Origin: Verrucomicrobiota bacterium
GTDB lineage: Bacteria > Verrucomicrobiota > Verrucomicrobiia > Opitutales > Opitutaceae
Length of the DNA stretch: 64,000 bases
Assembly (NCBI GenBank): GCA_023416735.1
Contig: JAEZGX010000020.1
Span: forward strand, 186,001-250,000
Direction of reading: 5' to 3'
How positions within the stretch are numbered: the stretch's first letter is position 1; each line of letters starts with the position of its first letter. The translations under genes and the position numbers were made by a program. The notes beneath the pieces were generated by a model. It saw only the letters and a list, made by a program, of their open reading frames with translations, did no database searches and was not told where the DNA came from. Shown piece after piece: positions 51,361 to 59,775 of the stretch.

Positions 51361-51438
51361 TAACCACGGATGGAGACGGAGGGACACGGATCAGGGGGTG
51401 TTTGAGAAGTATCCGCGTTCATCGGTGTTCATCCGTGG
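51361..51438. repeat. CACGGATG intergenic repeat forming an imperfect palindrome
   Basis: TAACCACGGATGGAGACGGA at the left and the reverse complement of AGCCACGGATGAACACCGAT at the right form arms of about 30 bases. It fills the only long gap (86 bases) inside the cytochrome operon. Confidence 0.65.
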
Positions 51439-53361
51439 CTAAAATGTTTTCAGGTGTTCGATGAGGGCCTCTTTGTCGGCGGCGGAGAGGTCGGTGCCGT
51501 AAGCGGCGCCCTCGTGGCCGAAGTTGCCGTTGCCAGGAAGGGCGGTGTCGAAATGGAAGTAGCGGCGGGTGCCCTCGTGCGAAACGTCGCTGATGAAACC
51601 GACGTTTTGCGGGTCGTAGACATCGTATCCACGATAGAACGACGCGGGACGCTCGCGGGCAGGGTTGAGGAGATCGCGGAGCGTGGGAACGGAGCCGTTG
51701 TGGAGATAAGGAGCGCGGAGCCAGAGCCCGTCGAGCGGCTGGTTGGCGTAGCCGTTGGTTTTGCGAAAGTGGCTGAAGCGCTCCTCGGGGTAGGCGGCGT
51801 AGAGGAGGTTTTGGTTGGCGGCGAGTTCGGGCGTGTAGGAGTCGAGCCGATGGCGGTCGGTGCGGATCTCTTCGATCGGGGTGACGCGGCCGACGAACTC
51901 GCCGGAGAAATCAGTTCCGCTGCGGCCGTGACAGCCGGCGCAACGTTGCGCGTAGATCGTCGCGCCGCGCTGGGCGAGCGATGCGTCGATCGGGTAGGGG
52001 TAGGCGGGCGGTTTAGCGTCGTGGAGCCATGTTTCCATTTTCTTCATCGACGCGCGGTCGAGCGTGGGCGGGAGGGCGCCGGTGCCGAAGGCGGCGCTGC
52101 GATTGCGTTCCTCGACGGACGTGTTGTTGCCATCCCAATGGAGCGCCATGCCCTCGCGCGGACCTTGATTCCAGACGGAGGGAAGGTCGCAGTTTCCGAC
52201 CCACTCGCGCTCGGGGAGTTTTTCCATCGGAAAGTTCAACAGGACCTTGGGCGGGTTGAACGTATCCACGCGGCCGGGACCGGCGTCGGGTTCGCGATCC
52301 ATGAATTTGAAGCGGTCGCGGAGGAAGAGGAGCCGGCGGCGGCCGATGTCGATGGCGAGGTGACGGAGGATTTGGCGGTTGATGAAATCGTCGCGAATGC
52401 CGAAGCGCTCCATCTCGGCCATGATGCGTTCGGGGGTGAACTTTTCGCTCGTGGCAGCGTTGAAGAGGAAGCGTTCGAAGGCTTGAAGATCGAGCGTGTT
52501 GGCCGGCATCCCCGTGATGATGCGCGGCGGGCTTTGAGGCGTGTCGCGCACCGTGCCGACGTGGCAGGACGCGCAGTTCAGGAATACGCGGTCGATGCCT
52601 TGGACGTTGCGTTTCGAAACCCCGACGGGGAGATCGGCGTCGGTGGGACGCGACGGATCGAAGACGAAGCCGAGCGAAGCGAGGCCCCGGGATGGTTCGG
52701 GAAGGAGTTCGGGGAACATCGCGGGCAGCACTTTCCAGAGTGCGTAAGGGATGCCGGCGTCGCGTTCGCCGCCGGTGGAGCCGTATTTGAAATGATCTTC
52801 GAGGCTGGCGAAGGTAACGGGTTCGTCGCGGTTCAGCCGGACGGCGAAATAGAGTGCGAGCAGGAGAGCGAGAGCGGCGGCCGTGGCCCAAAGACGACGG
52901 GCGGTGTTGCGGGCGGGCTCGTATTGATAGCTGAGCGAAAACTTGAGGATCGGTCGGCGGCGTTGGCCGAGGTAAACCTGGCCGAGGTAGAGACCGGGAG
53001 CGACGAGGCGAATTTCGTCGCGGATGAAACGGGCGACGAGAGAGGTTTTCGAATAGTCGATGACAATGCAGTCGCGTCCATCGAACCAGCTTTCGCCGGG
53101 GTAAACGTCGGCTTTGATCGCGGTGAAGCCGAACGGAGTGATGCGATTGCGAAGGCAGCGTTGTGTAGGATCGAAGACTTTTCCCTGCCAGAGAAACCAG
53201 CGGGCGAACCATGCGATCAGACGGGCGAACCACGTGCCGGAGCAAGCAATGGCGGCGCCGGTGGCTTCGCCTTCGGGAATCGGGCCGGCGGGGCTGGCGG
53301 CGAACAAGGTATCGAGTTCGCTCGCGTTTCGTTTGAGGAGCTGGCGGGCGGTGAGAGACAT
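51439..53361 (-). CDS. Fusion: unknown N-terminal domain + membrane helix + di-haem cytochrome c
   Basis: A 640-residue protein. Residues ~1-150 match the stand-alone protein encoded next upstream (SPAGPIPEGEATGAAI, WQGKVF, ESWFDGRDCIVIDYSKTSLV, RFIRDEIRL). A membrane helix (WATAAALALLLALYFAV, ~158-176) follows, then a cytochrome part like that of the next gene: HFKYGSTGGERDAGIPYALW, first haem NCASCHVGTVRD (~262), second RCAGCHGRSGTD (~474), GLWLRAPYLHNGSVPTLRDL. With one membrane helix and haems outside, the N-terminal domain should be cytoplasmic. That arrangement is unusual for a cytochrome. Role inferred only: peroxidase- or oxygenase-like. Confidence 0.85.
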   Translation of the reverse strand: MSLTARQLLKRNASELDTLFAASPAGPIPEGEATGAAIACSGTWFARLIAWFARWFLWQGKVFDPTQRCLRNRITPFGFTAIKADVYPGESWFDGRDCIVIDYSKTSLVARFIRDEIRLVAPGLYLGQVYLGQRRRPILKFSLSYQYEPARNTARRLWATAAALALLLALYFAVRLNRDEPVTFASLEDHFKYGSTGGERDAGIPYALWKVLPAMFPELLPEPSRGLASLGFVFDPSRPTDADLPVGVSKRNVQGIDRVFLNCASCHVGTVRDTPQSPPRIITGMPANTLDLQAFERFLFNAATSEKFTPERIMAEMERFGIRDDFINRQILRHLAIDIGRRRLLFLRDRFKFMDREPDAGPGRVDTFNPPKVLLNFPMEKLPEREWVGNCDLPSVWNQGPREGMALHWDGNNTSVEERNRSAAFGTGALPPTLDRASMKKMETWLHDAKPPAYPYPIDASLAQRGATIYAQRCAGCHGRSGTDFSGEFVGRVTPIEEIRTDRHRLDSYTPELAANQNLLYAAYPEERFSHFRKTNGYANQPLDGLWLRAPYLHNGSVPTLRDLLNPARERPASFYRGYDVYDPQNVGFISDVSHEGTRRYFHFDTALPGNGNFGHEGAAYGTDLSAADKEALIEHLKTF

Positions 53362-53380
53362 TGCGCGCAGCCACGACTCG

Positions 53381-53911
53381 TTAGCGCGGGAACTTCAGAG
53401 CGAAGTCGACGAGGCGGGTTTTGCCCCACCAGACCTTGCCGAGGTAGATGCGGTTGGGTTCGTCGATGAGACGGATTTCGTCGCGGATCTTGCGGGCGAA
53501 GAGGGACGTCTTGGAGTAGTCGAGGACGATGCAGTCGCCGCCGTCGATCCAGCTCGGCGTGTGGTAAACGCGTGCGACGATCGCGTGGGCGCCGGCGATG
53601 GTGATCTTGTTGACGAGCGTGGCGCCCTGGCCGTCGGGGTCTTTGGTGAAAACTTTTCCCTGCCAAGCCAGCGCGTGAACGAAGCGAGCGATGAGGCGCG
53701 CCCAGAACGTGCCGGGGCAAACGATCGCCTCGCCTTGGGCGTCGCCTTCAGGAATCGGGCCGGCGGGACTGCGACGGAAAAGGTTGTCAAGTTCGGACTG
53801 GGAGAGGTGTTTGAGTTGGTCGAACGTGAGAGGAGCCGACGTGGAAGGAGAAGGGGATGGAGCGGCGGCGACGGTTCGCCCTACCGGTGTGGAGTGTTGG
53901 GCGGATTTCAT
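53381..53911 (-). CDS. Stand-alone copy of the unknown N-terminal domain
   Basis: A 176-residue protein. After a low-complexity start (PSPSPSTSAP) it contains LSQSELDNLFRRSPAGPIPE, AIVCPGTFWARLIARFVHAL, AWQGKVF, SWIDGGDCIVLDYSKTSLFA, RKIRDEIRL and IYLGKVWWGKTR, all mirrored in the first 150 residues of the next gene. No signal peptide; an amphipathic aromatic stretch (WARLIARFVHALAWQGKVF) may touch the membrane. I do not recognise the family. It starts two bases after the upstream cytochrome gene and ends 19 before the fusion gene, so all three are surely cotranscribed. Confidence 0.8.
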   Translation of the reverse strand: MKSAQHSTPVGRTVAAAPSPSPSTSAPLTFDQLKHLSQSELDNLFRRSPAGPIPEGDAQGEAIVCPGTFWARLIARFVHALAWQGKVFTKDPDGQGATLVNKITIAGAHAIVARVYHTPSWIDGGDCIVLDYSKTSLFARKIRDEIRLIDEPNRIYLGKVWWGKTRLVDFALKFPR

Positions 53912-53913
53912 TG

Positions 53914-56061
53914 TCAGAGGGTTTTGAGGTATTCGATGAGAGCGCGTTTATCGGGGTCGGGCAGATCGGTGCCGTAGTAGTGGCCGCGATCGGTGATGAA
54001 GTCGGGGCACTTGCTTGCGGCGAAAAGGAGCGGAGCGATCTCGTCCTTCATGAGCGCTTTCGCGGCGGCGGAATCGAGGCTCTGCAGTTTGATGCGAGCG
54101 AGAACCGTTTTGATTTTGAGGAAGAGCCGCGCGAGTTCTTTCGGGTCGGTGTCGGGATCGAGGTTGGCGAGGAGATTCACGGGCGTGCCCTCGGGGATCG
54201 GACCGATGCGGAAATAGCCGTCGGGATCGAGGTGAGGTTTGAGAATCACGCGCAGAGCGGTCGGCAGCGCGGCGGCCTGAATCTGGATTTCGCATTCGCG
54301 CGTCGTGCGCCAGATGGAGTCGCGATCGAGGCGGCGCTCGGGCCAGAGAAGTTTTTCGACGGCGTCGTTGAACGCTTCCATGCGGCCGTCGACCGACGGA
54401 TCGCCGGTGAACTTGCCGAGGGCGTTGTTGTGGAAGAACGGAGCGGACGTCCACAGGCTGATGAGCGAGGCGGGGCGATAATAGCCGGGGCCTCCAGAGG
54501 GAGATTTAAACTCCTCCATCCGGTCGGTGTAGGGATTATACACATCGATCGGCGCGACGGGTGGGAGGTTCTTGTAGGTCTCGGAGGAAAAGTTGGCCCA
54601 GATGTGTCCGGCCTTGGCATTGGTGCCGAAGGCGCGACCGGCATTGGTGCCGATTTCGGTGACGGAGTAGCGGCGCTCGTCGGCGAGGAAGTTGCCCTCG
54701 AGGAAATCGGGTTCGAGAACGGCTTGGGCGAACCAGGCTTTCTCGTTGGCGCCGGGTGGCGGGCGTTTGCTCGAGTGGCACGACGCGCAATTCTGACCGA
54801 ACGCGATGGCGCCGCGGCGGAGGATGGCGGGATCGTCGGTGAGGTGTTTTTGTCCGCCGGGAGCGTCAGCGAGCCGCAACGGCTGCAGCCGCATGAAGAA
54901 CTTGGCGATGTTGTTGAACTTGTCCTGGGTCGCGAGCCAGTAAACGGAGTGTTCCTGCGCGGTGGAGATTTCGAACGGCTTTTGGCTGGTGAGCCCGACG
55001 AGGGCGTTGTGCTGCTGCAGCCAGTGCTGCGAATACATGCCGATGTTGACGTAAACGCGGAGCGTGGCACCGGGGACGCCGACGGAATCGGCGCCGTCTT
55101 TGAGGACCATGGGAACCTTCATGGCGCCGGAATTGGCGTCGGGCGCGACGCCGGGCATGAGGCGCGTTTCCTCGCTGGAAATGACCTCGTCGTGGCCGGC
55201 GGCGAGGCGTTCGCCGAGCAGGAAGATCGGGTTAATTGTATTCGGATTATTGATATTGTCGGTGGCGATGCGCGAAGTGTCGGAGGTCCCGGGCGGCTGA
55301 TTCTTCAGCATTTCCCAAAAGAGCCCGCCTTCCTTGACCTTGTGGGCGAACGTGCGGCCCTCGCGGATGTATTGGTTGCCGATGGCGGAGGAGAGGTTTT
55401 CCCATTTCGGGTTGGCGGGATCGTCGGGCGGCGAGAGGGGATTGAAGGCGATGTGGCAGGAGCCGCACGAGATGCCCACGCGGTAGGGGCGAACGAGTTG
55501 GGGATCGGACGCGTAATCGGGATCGGAGTAGTAACGCGCGCCGTCCCATTTCTTGCGGGCTTTCTCGTCGAAGTCGGGATTCGGGAAGAGACGGAAGCCC
55601 ATGATACCGGTGGGGCGGCCATAGACATTGGGATCGATGGCGGCGTGTTCGGGTTCGACGGCTTCGTCGATCCAGACGCCGTATTCGTCGGGCTTGGACG
55701 CGGTGCGGAAGCCGGGCTGGTTGATGAGGCCCATCTCGCGGAAGCGCTCGGGGCGTTTGCGGGAATCGATGGTGAGCAGGAGATCGATGAGGCCGAAGCT
55801 TTCGCGGGACATGCGATCCCAGAACTGTTCGTCGCCGCCGCACCAGAGATTCCAGGTGTTGCGGCCTTTGATTTCGTCTTCGGTGAGCTGAATGCCGCCG
55901 TCCATTGCGGCGAATACATCGACAGCGAGTTCGGGAAAGTCGGCGGCGGTGCGACCACCGGCGTCGTCCTTGAGGGAGCCGGGTCGATTGCAACCGGCGG
56001 TTACGACGAGCGCGGCGAAAGCACAGCCGAGGCCCGTCCACAGGGCGGAGGTTTTGTCCAT
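53914..56061 (-). CDS. Lipoprotein di-haem cytochrome c, RoxA/peroxidase-like
   Basis: A 715-residue protein. The lipoprotein signal AALVVTAGC places it in the periplasm attached to a membrane. Two c-haem motifs are present: ISCGSCHIAFNPL (~198) and QNCASCHSSKRPPPG (~424). Long segments around them (AIGNQYIREGRTFAHKVKEG, YSQHWLQQHNALVGLTSQKP, SLISLWTSAPFFHNNALGKF) resemble the large di-haem proteins related to RoxA rubber oxygenase and cytochrome c peroxidases. ATG 56061 is chosen because it starts the lipoprotein signal; the frame extends upstream only without one. It is the first gene of the operon and diverges from aspS across ~300 bases. The enzymatic reaction is not established. Confidence 0.85.
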   Translation of the reverse strand: MDKTSALWTGLGCAFAALVVTAGCNRPGSLKDDAGGRTAADFPELAVDVFAAMDGGIQLTEDEIKGRNTWNLWCGGDEQFWDRMSRESFGLIDLLLTIDSRKRPERFREMGLINQPGFRTASKPDEYGVWIDEAVEPEHAAIDPNVYGRPTGIMGFRLFPNPDFDEKARKKWDGARYYSDPDYASDPQLVRPYRVGISCGSCHIAFNPLSPPDDPANPKWENLSSAIGNQYIREGRTFAHKVKEGGLFWEMLKNQPPGTSDTSRIATDNINNPNTINPIFLLGERLAAGHDEVISSEETRLMPGVAPDANSGAMKVPMVLKDGADSVGVPGATLRVYVNIGMYSQHWLQQHNALVGLTSQKPFEISTAQEHSVYWLATQDKFNNIAKFFMRLQPLRLADAPGGQKHLTDDPAILRRGAIAFGQNCASCHSSKRPPPGANEKAWFAQAVLEPDFLEGNFLADERRYSVTEIGTNAGRAFGTNAKAGHIWANFSSETYKNLPPVAPIDVYNPYTDRMEEFKSPSGGPGYYRPASLISLWTSAPFFHNNALGKFTGDPSVDGRMEAFNDAVEKLLWPERRLDRDSIWRTTRECEIQIQAAALPTALRVILKPHLDPDGYFRIGPIPEGTPVNLLANLDPDTDPKELARLFLKIKTVLARIKLQSLDSAAAKALMKDEIAPLLFAASKCPDFITDRGHYYGTDLPDPDKRALIEYLKTL

Positions 56062-56359
56062 GCGAAGCAGGGGTTTTCGAAGGGAAAAACGGGGTGACAA
56101 ACGGGAGGGGAACCCGTGGGGCAGCGCCGAGGATGTATGCGACCGGTTTGCAGGAGGCGACGTTTTCAATGGCGGCAACGGCCTAAACTTGTATCAGAAA
56201 AATACCGACAACGCTGCGGGAGGGTGGGGCGGGTGCGACGACCCGGCGTTGACCGGCGGGGGTCGAAGGGCCGCCCTGCCGGGGTATTTGGGCGGCCGGA
56301 GTTGTGGCTTGCTCCGGGGGGAGGTGGGTGGCTTGCTCGACAACTCGTTTTTACCAGCA
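56062..56359. other. Divergent promoter region between the cytochrome operon and aspS
   Basis: About 300 bases without a gene. It holds GC-rich short inverted words (GGGTGCGACGACCC; GGCGGGGGTCGAAGGGCCGCC, a degenerate relative of the GACCCGCCCTAC element). An AT-richer patch near 56190-56212 (AACTTGTATCAGAAAAATAC) is the best guess for promoter -10 elements. No clear -35/-10 pair was confirmed. Confidence 0.4.
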
Positions 56360-58147
56360 ATGCACCGCACACATCACTGCGCCCAACTCACTTCCGCTGA
56401 CCTCGAAAAGACCGCTTCGTTGATCGGCTGGGTGGATACGATCCGCGATCAAGGCGGCATCATCTTCGTCGACCTGCGCGATCGTAAAGGCGTGACGCAG
56501 ATCAAGCTCGAGGCGCACGACAATGCGAAGCTCGCGGAGCAATTGAAGCATTTGAAGCCGGAGTCGGTGATCGAAGTGTCCGGCAAGGTCGTGCGTCGGC
56601 CGGCGGGCACGGAGAACAAGAACCTGCCGACGGGGGAAATCGAAGTCGAGGCGAGCGCGCTGGAGATTCACAATATTTCGGATACGCCCCCGTTCCCGCT
56701 CGACGACGCCGGGGGCGACAAGGTGAACGAAGACCTGCGGCTCACGTATCGTTATCTCGATCTGCGCCGGCCGAAGATGCGGAAGAATCTTTTCGTGCGG
56801 CACAAGGCGACGAAGGCGATCCGGGACTATTTCGATTCGCAGGAGTTCATCGAGGTGGAGACGCCGGCTTTGTTCAAAAGCACGCCGGAAGGCGCCCGCG
56901 AGTATTTGGTTCCCTCACGCATTCATGCGGGGCAGTTTTATGCGCTCTCGCAGTCGCCGCAGCAGTTCAAGCAGATCCTGATGGTGGCGGGCGTGGAGCG
57001 GTATTTCCAGATCGCGCGGTGTTTTCGCGACGAGGATCTGCGCGCCGATCGGCAGATGGAATTCACGCAGGTGGACGTCGAGGCGTCGTTCATCACGCGC
57101 GAGGATGTTTATGCGCTCTTCGAAGGCATGTTGAAGAAAGTGTGGAAGGAAGTTCTCGATGTGGACATTCCGACGCCCTTCCTGCGGATGCCGTTTGTCG
57201 AAGCGATGAACCGCTATGGCGTGGACAAACCGGACCTGCGTTTTGGGTTGGAGCTCGTGGAGCTGTCGGAGACGTTCCGCAACTCGGCCTTCAAAGTGTT
57301 TCAGTCCACGGTGGCCAGCGGTGGGGTGATCAAGGCGCTCAACGCGAAAGGGCTGTCCGACATCACGCAAGGCGAGCTGAAGAACCTCGAAGACGTTGCG
57401 AAATCGCTCGGAGCGAAAGGACTGGCGTTCATCAAGGTGGAAGGCGGCGAATGGAAATCGCCGATCGTGAAATTCTTCACGGACGCGGAGAAGGCGGAGC
57501 TGACGCAGAAGTTGAACATGGAGGAAGGCGACATCGTGTTCTTCGCGGCGGCGCCGTGGGAGAAGGCGTGTGCGATCCTGGGGCGTTTGCGGTTGGAATC
57601 GGCGCAACTGCTCGTGAAGCGCGGCAAGATGACGATTCGTCACGACGACTGGAGATTCCTGTGGGTCGTCGATTTTCCGCTGATGAGTTACGACGAGGCG
57701 GAGAACCGCTACGTGGCGACGCACCATCCGTTCACGGCGCCGGTGGCCGAAGACGCGGCGTTGCTCGACAGCGATCCGAAGAAAGTGCGCGGGCAGCACT
57801 ATGACGTTGTATTGAACGGCATGGAGCTCGGCGGCGGATCGATTCGTATTCACCAGCCGGCGCTGCAGAAGAAAGTTTTCGAGGATGTATTGAAGATTCC
57901 GCAGGACGTCGTGGAGAGCCGTTTCGGCTATATGTTGAAAGCGTTCACGTATGGCGCGCCGCCGCATGGTGGCATTGCGTTCGGGCTCGATCGCATGGTC
58001 GCGCTGTTGTGTGGCACGACGAGCATTCGCGACGTGATCGCGTTTCCGAAGACGCAAAAAGGGCAGGATCTCATGGCGCAGAGCCCGACTCCGGTGACGG
58101 CGCGGCAGCTGAAAGAGCTGCATATAGCGACCGTGATGCCGGAGTAA
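56360..58147 (+). CDS. aspS: Aspartyl-tRNA synthetase
   Basis: The enzyme charges tRNA-Asp (and tRNA-Asn if non-discriminating) in translation. Its 595 residues are typical of the bacterial type with the GAD insert. Order: OB-fold anticodon domain (SLIGWVDTIRDQGGIIFVDL), motif 1 (FIEVETPALFKSTPEGAREY), motif 2 (FQIARCFRDEDLRADRQMEF), the insert (~290-420), and motif 3 (GGIAFGLDRMVALLCGT). The upstream open frame to 55892 is antisense to the cytochrome gene and unsupported, so the start is the ATG at 56360. In the anticodon domain the site that is histidine or leucine in studied enzymes appears to be glutamine (RDQGG). A strong terminator follows. Confidence 0.96.
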   Translation: MHRTHHCAQLTSADLEKTASLIGWVDTIRDQGGIIFVDLRDRKGVTQIKLEAHDNAKLAEQLKHLKPESVIEVSGKVVRRPAGTENKNLPTGEIEVEASALEIHNISDTPPFPLDDAGGDKVNEDLRLTYRYLDLRRPKMRKNLFVRHKATKAIRDYFDSQEFIEVETPALFKSTPEGAREYLVPSRIHAGQFYALSQSPQQFKQILMVAGVERYFQIARCFRDEDLRADRQMEFTQVDVEASFITREDVYALFEGMLKKVWKEVLDVDIPTPFLRMPFVEAMNRYGVDKPDLRFGLELVELSETFRNSAFKVFQSTVASGGVIKALNAKGLSDITQGELKNLEDVAKSLGAKGLAFIKVEGGEWKSPIVKFFTDAEKAELTQKLNMEEGDIVFFAAAPWEKACAILGRLRLESAQLLVKRGKMTIRHDDWRFLWVVDFPLMSYDEAENRYVATHHPFTAPVAEDAALLDSDPKKVRGQHYDVVLNGMELGGGSIRIHQPALQKKVFEDVLKIPQDVVESRFGYMLKAFTYGAPPHGGIAFGLDRMVALLCGTTSIRDVIAFPKTQKGQDLMAQSPTPVTARQLKELHIATVMPE

Positions 58148-58197
58148 GTGTCGGCGTCAGAGCCCGCGAGCGAGCGGGGAAATAGAGCGATCGGACG

Positions 58198-58228
58198 AGG
58201 GCGGGTCGAAGACCCGCCCTACTTTTTT
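58198..58228 (+). terminator. Intrinsic terminator after aspS
   Basis: AGGGCGGGTC-GAA-GACCCGCCCT is a perfect ten-base stem followed by ACTTTTTT. The stem is also a copy of the dispersed GACCCGCCCTAC element. Confidence 0.9.
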
Positions 58229-58243
58229 GGGGACGAGCGATGC

Positions 58244-58259
58244 TGGCACAGCCTCTGCT
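58244..58259 (+). promoter_or_regulatory. Sigma-54 (-24/-12) promoter of amt1
   Basis: TGGCACAGCCTCTGCT has GG at 58245-58246 and GC at 58257-58258 with exactly ten bases between, and the TGGCAC half matches the -24 consensus. The predicted start is ~58270, 54 bases before amt1, fitting nitrogen control. Confidence 0.75.
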
Positions 58260-58323
58260 TTTGGCGGGTTAGCGCGATCGGACAGATCGTGCTGCTCAAC
58301 CAACCACGATTCGACCTCAAATT

Positions 58324-59688
58324 ATGAAGCTACGGTCCCAGCACTTAACCGGCGGCCTGAAGATGGCAGGCCTTCTTGCATTGCTCGCGTTACCCAGCGC
58401 GTTCGGACAGGAGGCGGCGGCCGACGCGCCTGCGTATGCGAGTTACGAGGCGTTCGCCGAGACCGCGGGGTTCACCGCGTTCACGGTGAACAACCTCTGG
58501 ATTCTGATCTCCGCGATGTTCGTCTTTCTGATGCATCTTGGATTCGCCTCGCTGGAGTCGGGACTCACGCAGTCGAAAAACACGGTCAACGTTCTCTTCA
58601 AGAACCTGCTCGTCGTGTGCATCGGCCTGATCACGTATGCGCTTTATGGCTTCAACGCGATGTATCCGGGCGACTTCAACGGCTACTTCGCGTTCGGCAA
58701 GTGGTTCGCGGTCGACAACGCGGACGTGAGCATGATGACCGATTCCTACGCGGCTTATACGTGGTGGACGGACTTCATCTTCCAGGCGATGTTCGCGGCG
58801 ACGGCGGCGACGATCGTTTCGGGTGCGGTCGCGGAGCGGGTGAAGTTCGGCACGTTCCTCGTCTATACGGTCCTGCTGGTGACCTTTGTCTATCCGATGA
58901 CCGGTTCCTGGAAGTGGGGCGGCGGCTGGCTCGATGGCATGGGCTTCTATGATTTCGCGGGCTCGACGCTCGTGCACGGCTTCGGTGGCTTTGCGGCGCT
59001 CGCAGCGGTGATGGTGCTCGGGCCTCGCCGCGGCAAGTATGTCGACGGCAAGATTCGTCCGATCCTGGGCCACTCGATGCCCCTTGCGATGATCGGCGTG
59101 CTGCTCCTGTGGCTCGGCTGGTATGGTTTCAACGGCGGCTCGGTGCTGAGCGCGGATCCGCGCGGTGTATCGTATGTGTTCGTGACGACGACGCTCGCGG
59201 CGGCGGCGGGTGCGCTGGCGGCCAGCCTGACCTCGTGGGTCGTGTTGAAGAAGCCGGACTTTTCGATGGGTCTGAACGGCGTGCTCGCGGGGTTGGTCGG
59301 CATCACGGCCGGCGCGGACACCGTCGGGATGGCATCGTCGATCATCATCGGTCTGATCGCGGGCGTGATCGTGTTCTTCTCCATTCTCTTCTTCGATCGG
59401 GTCAAGATCGACGATCCGGTCGGCGCGATCTCGGTGCACGGCGTGTGCGGCATCTGGGGCACGCTCGCGGTGGGCATCTTCTCGACCAACGCGGATCACA
59501 GCTTCGTGACGCAGCTCATCGGTTGCGTGACGGTGATCGTGACGGCGTTCGTCGCGTCCTACATCATCTCCATCGCGCTGAAGGCCATCATGGGCATTCG
59601 GGTGTCGCCGGAAGAGGAGACCGAAGGTCTCGATATCGGCGAGCACGGCAACGAAGCTTATCCTGACTTCACCGCCGCTCATAAGTGA
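58324..59688 (+). CDS. amtB: Ammonium transporter 1
   Basis: An inner-membrane ammonium channel of 454 residues with a cleavable signal peptide (LLALLALPSAFGQ) and 11 expected helices. Family marks: NLWILISAMFVFLMHLGFAS, ESGLTQSKNTVNVLFKN, FQAMFAATAATIVSGAVAER, the first pore histidine in GSTLVHGFGGFAALAA, GWYGFNGGS and the second in AISVHGVCGIWGTLAVG. The cytoplasmic tail ends in GLDIGEHGNEAYPDF, a common regulatory tail. glnK1 follows 87 bases downstream, so the channel is probably blocked by that P-II protein when nitrogen is plentiful. Preceded by a sigma-54-type site. Confidence 0.96.
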   Translation: MKLRSQHLTGGLKMAGLLALLALPSAFGQEAAADAPAYASYEAFAETAGFTAFTVNNLWILISAMFVFLMHLGFASLESGLTQSKNTVNVLFKNLLVVCIGLITYALYGFNAMYPGDFNGYFAFGKWFAVDNADVSMMTDSYAAYTWWTDFIFQAMFAATAATIVSGAVAERVKFGTFLVYTVLLVTFVYPMTGSWKWGGGWLDGMGFYDFAGSTLVHGFGGFAALAAVMVLGPRRGKYVDGKIRPILGHSMPLAMIGVLLLWLGWYGFNGGSVLSADPRGVSYVFVTTTLAAAAGALAASLTSWVVLKKPDFSMGLNGVLAGLVGITAGADTVGMASSIIIGLIAGVIVFFSILFFDRVKIDDPVGAISVHGVCGIWGTLAVGIFSTNADHSFVTQLIGCVTVIVTAFVASYIISIALKAIMGIRVSPEEETEGLDIGEHGNEAYPDFTAAHK

Positions 59689-59775
59689 TCCACCGGCTGC
59701 CGGTGGAGCGGCCATGACCTTGCTCGTGGTCGCCCCGGCAGCTAACCAACCACTCACTCTTACAACTTATCCTGC

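Noticed and set aside
53857..56097. 746-residue plus-strand frame over the di-haem cytochrome gene
   Set aside because: Shadow frame; the opposite strand has two CxxCH motifs and a lipoprotein signal.
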